From assembly GCF_040358255.1 (NCBI RefSeq), contig NZ_CP132938.1, positions 3,472,001 to 3,536,000 of the forward strand: a DNA stretch of 64,000 nt, read 5' to 3'. Position 1 is the first letter of the stretch; every line of letters begins with the position of its first letter. The position numbers and the translations under genes were made by a program. The stretch comes from Tunturibacter gelidoferens (GTDB taxonomy: Bacteria; Acidobacteriota; Terriglobia; Terriglobales; Acidobacteriaceae). Under the pieces are notes generated by a model, which was not told the origin of the DNA, made no database searches, and saw only the letters and a program-made list of their open reading frames with translations. Below are positions 59,458-64,000 of this stretch, one piece after another.

Positions 59458-60227
59458 TGGAAGAAGACGAGCAGGGTGAAGAGGAAGAGCCATAGGATGC
59501 CCATGGCGTGCCAGTACCAAGCGGCACCGTCGACCAGGATCTGGCGGGTTTCGAGCTGACGGGAGACGTAGAGGCCGGTGAAGGCGGTGATGAGGGCTGC
59601 GATGCCGAAGAAGAGATGGATCGCGTGAACGCCGGTGATGAGAAAGAAGAAGTGGCTGCTCTGATTGGTCTTGAAGAAGATGTGCTGGAGGGCGAGTTGA
59701 CGCCAGGCTATCCACTGGCCGGTGAGGAAGAGGGCGCCGAGCGCGATGGTGGCGGCGAGCCAGGGAAGGGCGCGGCGAGTAATTGGTTTACCGAGGCCAA
59801 GCCACTCGTCCATAACGTCGGTTTCGCGGAACATGTTGCGACGGGCGAACTCTATGGAGGCGGAGCTGAGGAGGAGGACGGCGGTGTTGAGCCAGAGGAT
59901 GGGAGGGATGGTGGTGGGGAGCCACTCGTTGACGTAGCGGTTGTAGGCGTCGAAGTGGCCGGTGGACTGGTTGACGAAGAAGGTGCTGACGATGGCGACG
60001 AAGAACATGAGGTCGCTGGCGAGGGCGAAGAAGATGCCCATGCGATAGCGATGGAGGCGCTCGTAGGGGCCGCGGCGACCGTTGGGGCGATCGTTCCAGT
60101 TGTCGTTGTCTCCGCCACCGCCAGTGCGTTTGTCGGTTGGCGGACGTCGGCCAGAGCCGTTGTCGTGATCTTCTACGCGGCGTTTTCGTTCTTGCTCGGT
60201 TTTATTGGGAGTGATGGTTGCCGGCAT
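59454..60227 (-). CDS. coxC: Cytochrome c oxidase subunit III
   Basis: 257 residues. A polar Gly/Asn/Arg-rich N-terminal extension of about 50 residues precedes the first span (MGIFFALASDLMFFVAIVST). Later spans contain ILWLNTAVLLLSSASIEFAR (the conserved Glu-Phe-Ala-Arg), HFFFLITGVHAIHLFFGIA and YWHAMGILWLFLFTLLVFF. The core pattern HAIHxFFG and WHxMGxLW is typical of subunit III. It follows subunit I by 36 nt and is coupled to the small CxxC protein by a 4-nt overlap. Confidence 0.93.
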   Translation of the reverse strand: MPATITPNKTEQERKRRVEDHDNGSGRRPPTDKRTGGGGDNDNWNDRPNGRRGPYERLHRYRMGIFFALASDLMFFVAIVSTFFVNQSTGHFDAYNRYVNEWLPTTIPPILWLNTAVLLLSSASIEFARRNMFRETDVMDEWLGLGKPITRRALPWLAATIALGALFLTGQWIAWRQLALQHIFFKTNQSSHFFFLITGVHAIHLFFGIAALITAFTGLYVSRQLETRQILVDGAAWYWHAMGILWLFLFTLLVFFQ

Positions 60228-60263
60228 GAAGTTGCCCCTCTGGGTGCTCGCGTAATGGACAGC

Positions 60264-62105
60264 TTACTCCGGTTTTGTGTCTGTGGCGTCTTCGATTTCA
60301 TCTTGCGCGAGTGGGATGGGCTCCCATTGCGGCAGGAACGAAACTTCGGACTTATTTGATTGATAGTGGCATGGAGCGCGATGAACTGACATCTCTGGAG
60401 TATCGGATGCGGTTAGTAGGGTGAAAGGATTCATGGTGGGGTGCCATTCGAGTGTCGTGGCTCGCCATGGGTTAGACGACGCAAACTTTCCTTTGCGCAG
60501 GCTGTGGGTGAGATTGAAGAGAAAGACAAGCTGGGCGGTGGCGAGGAAGATGGCGGCGTAGGTGATGAACTGGTTGAGCGGGAGGGTGTGGGAGAGGAGA
60601 GCTCCGGCGGGGCTGAGGGAGCCGCCTGGGCCGGGGATTCCGGTGAGCTGGGCGTAGTGGCGGGGTTCGCCGGCGAGGCCGGTGAGGTGCATGGGGAGGA
60701 AGACCGCGTAGGCTCCGAGCAGGGTGCACCAGAAGTGGAGGTGGCCGAGAGGTTCGGAGAGGAGCCGGCCAGGGTGGTTACGGGTTGCGGTAAGGAGGGG
60801 GAACCAGTAGTAGGTGGCGGCGTAGAGGCCGAAGACGCCCGCCATCGCCATGATGAGGTGGAAGTGGGCGACGACGAAGAAGGTGTTGTGGAGGTACTCG
60901 TCCAGAATGGGCTGGGCGAGGATGGGGCCGGTGAGTCCTCCGGTGATGAAGAGGCTGACGAAGCCGAGGGCGAAGAGCATCGGGGTTTTGTAGGACGGGC
61001 GGGAGCGCCAGGTGGTGGCGAGCCAGCTGAGGACCTTGGCGGCGGCGGGAAGAGCGATGGCCATGGTGGAGATGGAGAAGGCGGAGCTGGCGAAGGGGTT
61101 GAGGCCGGCGACGAACATGTGATGTCCCCAGAGGAGGATGCCCAGGAAGCCGATGAGGAGTGTGGTAGCGATCATGGTGCGGTAGGTGAAGACGCGGCGG
61201 TGGCTGAAGTTCGCAAGGAGCATGGAGGTGAGGCCCATGCCGGGGAGGATGGCGATGTAGACCTCGGGGTGTCCGAAGAACCAGAAGAGGTGGAGCCAGA
61301 GGAGAGGGCTGCCGTTGCCGCCTTTGTGCAGGATGCCGTTGACGAGGTCGCCGTTGGGGAGGAAGAAGCTGGTGCCGGCGTGGCGGTCGCAGAGGAGGAG
61401 CAAGATGGCGGCGAGCAGGACAGAGAAGGCGATGATGCTGAGGAGGGCTGCGGTGAACCATCCCCAGACGGTGAGTGGGAGACGCTCCCAGGTCATACCG
61501 GTGCAGCGGTTGCGGATGATGGTGGTGAGGGTGTTGATGGAGCTTGCCGTGGAGGCTATGGCGAAGAGGGCGATGCTGGTGAGCCAGAGGTCCATCCCGA
61601 GAGCCTGGCCTGGGCCGGCGCTGGTGATTGCGCTGAGGGGTGGGTAGGCGGTCCAGCCGGAGATGGCGGCTCCGCCGGGGACGAAGGTGGAGCCTAGGAG
61701 TACGACGAGGGCGGCGGCGGTGAGCCAGAAGCTGGCGGCGTTGAGGGCAGGGAAGGCCATGGTGCGAGCGCCGATCTGGGCGGGCAGGATGAGGTTGCCG
61801 AAGCCGGATTGAGGCGCGGTGGTGAGGACGAAGAAGAGCATGATCGTGCCGTGGATGGTGACCAGGGCGAGGTAGTCTTCGGGGAGGATTGGACCGTGGA
61901 GAGGGAGGGGCCAGTTGGGCCAGACGAGGTGGATGCGCATCAGGAGGGAGAGGAGCGTGCCGATGACTACCGAGATGAGCGCTAGGACGAGGTATTGAAT
62001 GCCGATGACGCGGTGATCGGTCGTGAAGACGACGGCGCGGAGAGTTCGGATGTTGACGGTCGTGGGATGCGGATGCGCTGGTGGGGTGTTGAAGGGGGGA
62101 GTCAT
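60264..62105 (-). CDS. coxA: Cytochrome c oxidase subunit I (heme-copper oxidase)
   Basis: 613 residues, ATG overlapping the subunit II stop by 4 nt. Low-spin heme His in VTIHGTIMLFFVL, CuB/heme ligands in FWFFGHPEVYIAIL (cross-linked His-Tyr), LLWGHHMFVAG, and FVVAHFHLIMAM. The K-channel Lys is kept (YKTPMLFALG), as is the Glu of GHPEVY. The D-channel entry motif GAPDMAFPRxNN is here IGARTMAFPALN, so the Asp is Thr while the Asn is kept. The later PRRY motif is PRHY. A C-terminal tail of about 70 polar residues follows the last span. Confidence 0.96.
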   Translation of the reverse strand: MTPPFNTPPAHPHPTTVNIRTLRAVVFTTDHRVIGIQYLVLALISVVIGTLLSLLMRIHLVWPNWPLPLHGPILPEDYLALVTIHGTIMLFFVLTTAPQSGFGNLILPAQIGARTMAFPALNAASFWLTAAALVVLLGSTFVPGGAAISGWTAYPPLSAITSAGPGQALGMDLWLTSIALFAIASTASSINTLTTIIRNRCTGMTWERLPLTVWGWFTAALLSIIAFSVLLAAILLLLCDRHAGTSFFLPNGDLVNGILHKGGNGSPLLWLHLFWFFGHPEVYIAILPGMGLTSMLLANFSHRRVFTYRTMIATTLLIGFLGILLWGHHMFVAGLNPFASSAFSISTMAIALPAAAKVLSWLATTWRSRPSYKTPMLFALGFVSLFITGGLTGPILAQPILDEYLHNTFFVVAHFHLIMAMAGVFGLYAATYYWFPLLTATRNHPGRLLSEPLGHLHFWCTLLGAYAVFLPMHLTGLAGEPRHYAQLTGIPGPGGSLSPAGALLSHTLPLNQFITYAAIFLATAQLVFLFNLTHSLRKGKFASSNPWRATTLEWHPTMNPFTLLTASDTPEMSVHRAPCHYQSNKSEVSFLPQWEPIPLAQDEIEDATDTKPE

Positions 62106-62881
62106 GGGGCCGCCTTTTGTTTTGCGGCCAGCCAGGTTGCGAATTGGTTGGGTGGGAGGATGAGGAGTGTGGCGTTCATGCGGTAGTGGCCGAGTCCGCA
62201 AAGCTGCGTGCAGAGGATGGCGTAGGTGCCGGGGGTGGTGGGGGTGAAGTGGAGGTGGATGGTCTGGCCGGGGACTGCGTTCTGCTTGAGTCGCATCTCG
62301 GGGATGGAGAAGCCGTGGATGACGTCCTGGGCGCGGAGGCGGAGGTCGACCTCTCGGTTGGCGGGAAGGACGAGTTGGGACGTGACCTGGTCGTCGGCGG
62401 AGTGAGGATCGGATGGGTCGAGGCCGAGGGGATTGCCTTCGCCGGGGGCTACCAGGCTGGGGCGGGTGATGCCGAAGGTGGCGTCGGGACCGGGGTAGCG
62501 GAAGTACCAGGCGAACTGGACTCCGGTGACCTCGACCTGGAGGGCTGTGGGGGATGCTCCGGTGTAGCGGGAGGCAGCCCAGAGGCGCTCGGCCTTGAGG
62601 GTGAGGGAGGCGAAGAGGAGGGCGAGGACGGTGAGCGGGAGGTACTCGATGCGCCAGAGGCGCGTTGGTTCGGAGTGGCGTCGGGCGAACAGGCCGATGA
62701 GGAGGATCAGGTGGGCGAGAGTCAGGAGCGCGAGGGCGACCCAGAGGTTCAGGAGGAGGTGGTGATCAAGTGCGGGGCCGTGGGCACTGGCGTCTGCAGG
62801 CAACAGCCATGGACTGTGGATTGCGGCGCGATCGATCCAGAGGCTGGGAAGACAGGCGCTCGTAAGGCGGGAGCAGATCAC
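62102..62881 (-). CDS. coxB: Cytochrome c oxidase subunit II
   Basis: 259 residues with two N-terminal spans (HLLLNLWVALALLTLAHLIL and YLPLTVLALLFASLTL). The CuA domain carries the His in AQDVIHGFSIPEMRLKQNAVPG and the Cys-Cys-His-Met set CTQLCGLGHYRM. The usual Glu between the cysteines is Gln. QFAWYFRYPG holds the electron-entry aromatics. No cytochrome c domain is fused. It overlaps subunit I by 4 nt. The start may be internal, as the first 25 residues look atypical. Confidence 0.95.
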   Translation of the reverse strand: MICSRLTSACLPSLWIDRAAIHSPWLLPADASAHGPALDHHLLLNLWVALALLTLAHLILLIGLFARRHSEPTRLWRIEYLPLTVLALLFASLTLKAERLWAASRYTGASPTALQVEVTGVQFAWYFRYPGPDATFGITRPSLVAPGEGNPLGLDPSDPHSADDQVTSQLVLPANREVDLRLRAQDVIHGFSIPEMRLKQNAVPGQTIHLHFTPTTPGTYAILCTQLCGLGHYRMNATLLILPPNQFATWLAAKQKAAP

Positions 62882-62925
62882 CTATGCAGGATAGCGTGTC
62901 CGCGAGGTGAGAGGAGAGGGGTGCC

Positions 62926-63129
62926 TCAGCCTAGCTTTCCCAGGAGGAAGGCGTAGAGGACGACGACGAGAATGGCCGCGACCACTCCGACGAGAAGAGG
63001 GGCGAGCATATTGATGTCGATTGTGTTGGCTGCGCCGTCGAGCTGCTTCCTGTTGCCTTTGAAGAGGAGGAATTGCGCTTCGGATCTTCCTGACTCGAGA
63101 GTATCCGTTTGGATGGGCCTGGAACTCAT
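62926..63129 (-). CDS. Small single-span membrane protein upstream of coxB
   Basis: 67 residues with a polar N-terminus and one C-terminal membrane span (MLAPLLVGVVAAILVVVLYAFLLGKLG split across residues 41-67). It ends 44 nt before coxB on the same strand, so it may be the first gene of the oxidase operon. No clear ribosome-binding site precedes the ATG at 63129. A shorter form starting at the internal Met of the span is possible. No family recognised. Confidence 0.5.
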   Translation of the reverse strand: MSSRPIQTDTLESGRSEAQFLLFKGNRKQLDGAANTIDINMLAPLLVGVVAAILVVVLYAFLLGKLG

Positions 63130-63212
63130 ATGTGGAAATGTTAGTTACGAAGGCATAAATAAGTCATAAAGATTCGGCCGTGGAACAGGTGGGCGGCGTG
63201 GGTTTTAAGGAC

Positions 63213-63854
63213 CTATGTCCTTAGGGAGTCTGCGCTGAGTTGATTTTGAACGAGTTGGAGGAAGAGCTGGTGGACGCGGGGGTCGTGGCCGAGTTCCGGG
63301 TGAAAGGTGGCGGCGAGGAGGTTGCCCTGGCGGACGAGGACGGGGAAATCGTCGCGGGTGGCAAGGGTTTCGACCTCCGGGCCCACGCGGGTGATGCGGG
63401 GTGCGCGGATGAAGACCATCTCAAGGGGAGCGCCGGGCAGTTTGGTGGGGGCGGTAAGGATGGTGGAGTCCAACTGGCGGCCGTAGGCGTTGCGTTCAAT
63501 GGTGATGTCGAGGGCGGCGAGGGAGATCTGAGGGGGATTTTGGACGTCATTGGCGAGGAGAATGGCTCCGGCGCAGGTGCCGAAGGTGGGGACGGTGCGG
63601 ACGAAGGTGGTGAGGGAGTCGAGGAAGCCGTTGCGCTCGAGGAATTTGAGCATGGTGGTGGATTCGCCGCCTGGAATGATGAGGCCGTCGATGCTGGGGC
63701 GGTGGTCGGGGGTGAAGAGCTGGTCTGGGGTGCGGATGAGTCGGGTGGTGACTTCCAACGTTGCCAGGATCTTCGCATGGGCCTCGTAGGCTCCCTGAAG
63801 GGCGAGGATGCCGATGGCTGGCGGTCGGTGTTGTGGCGATGATTGTTCCGTCAT
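63213..63854 (-). CDS. pdxT: Pyridoxal 5'-phosphate synthase glutaminase subunit PdxT
   Basis: Class I glutaminase that feeds ammonia to PdxS in deoxyxylulose-independent PLP synthesis. 213 residues. IGILALQGAYEAHAKILATL, GLIIPGGESTTMLKFL, nucleophile Cys in PTFGTCAGAILLAND, and the His/Glu pair in LAATFHPELGHDPR. The catalytic triad is complete. PdxS is not in the window and may lie beyond 64 kb. The N-terminus is 12 polar residues longer than typical. Confidence 0.95.
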   Translation of the reverse strand: MTEQSSPQHRPPAIGILALQGAYEAHAKILATLEVTTRLIRTPDQLFTPDHRPSIDGLIIPGGESTTMLKFLERNGFLDSLTTFVRTVPTFGTCAGAILLANDVQNPPQISLAALDITIERNAYGRQLDSTILTAPTKLPGAPLEMVFIRAPRITRVGPEVETLATRDDFPVLVRQGNLLAATFHPELGHDPRVHQLFLQLVQNQLSADSLRT

Positions 63855-64000
63855 GTACTCTTTGGATCTCGCCTCTGTTATGAATGAATTACGGATGACT
63901 GAACCGGCAAAGCCTTCTAGAAGCGGCTTCTATTTATATGATTCAGACAGTCGACCAAAGTTGTTGTTTTTGGTCTTCGGCCGCCGTCGGAACGCGGCTA

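Noticed and set aside
60441-61697. 418-codon plus-strand ORF opposite coxA
   Set aside because: Glu/Gly/Ala-rich shadow of the membrane-protein coding strand.

Overview
This is a GC-rich, gene-dense bacterial chromosome segment. Gene content suggests an aerobic Gram-negative member of the Acidobacteriota, most likely family Acidobacteriaceae (Granulicella, Edaphobacter or Terriglobus type). Evidence includes LpxD and TonB proteins, an OprB-like porin, the UdgX/radical-SAM pair, an acidobacterial DUF6982-like protein, and intergenic repeats whose translations give the peptide HPERSEGS. The taxonomy is an inference; no rRNA gene is present. No CRISPR array, integrase, transposase or prophage was seen.

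Layout, left to right. 0-6.9 kb: DUF507 protein(s), two tRNA-Glu genes, miaB, a bifunctional-nuclease-family gene, a glycosyltransferase, aroA and a DUF2076 protein. 7-9.8 kb: a GAF-GAF-PP2C phosphatase, then about 950 bp of repeat-rich non-coding DNA. 9.8-14.8 kb: deoC, the overlapping radical-SAM and UdgX genes, and a luciferase-like oxidoreductase. 15-20.7 kb: an OmpA-like protein, an exported beta-propeller, hpt, lgt, aquaporin, and a SprT-like gene with no standard start codon. 21-26.3 kb: a three-gene DyP peroxidase cassette with two paralogous unknown proteins, then three exported proteins including a TPR protein. 26.7-31 kb: an ArsR/AHSA1/DinB operon and unknown proteins. 31-38 kb: an ileS-lspA-uvrA operon. 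38-44.4 kb: TonB, a chemoreceptor, a TonB-C protein, and a holB-tsaC-CYTH operon. 45-51.2 kb: porin, CAP protein, di-Mop protein, cytochrome P450, tmk and small envelope proteins. 51.3-59.2 kb: hydrolase, REC-PAS regulator, lpxD, a CCA/poly(A)-polymerase-family protein with a histone-like tail, a flavin reductase and a PEP-mutase-family enzyme. 59.2-63.9 kb: a cytochrome c oxidase operon and pdxT.

Most conserved genes serve housekeeping functions: translation (ileS, tsaC, miaB, tRNAs), DNA replication and repair (holB, tmk, uvrA, UdgX), envelope building (lgt, lspA, lpxD, porin, TonB) and aerobic respiration (cox). The accessory interest lies in the DyP cassette, the UdgX/rSAM pair, an oxidase lacking the usual D-channel aspartate, the lysine/alanine-rich tail on the nucleotidyltransferase, and several families of interspersed palindromic repeats. 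One of those repeats sits in frame inside uvrA. All coordinates come from reading the sequence; no database search or folding program was run.
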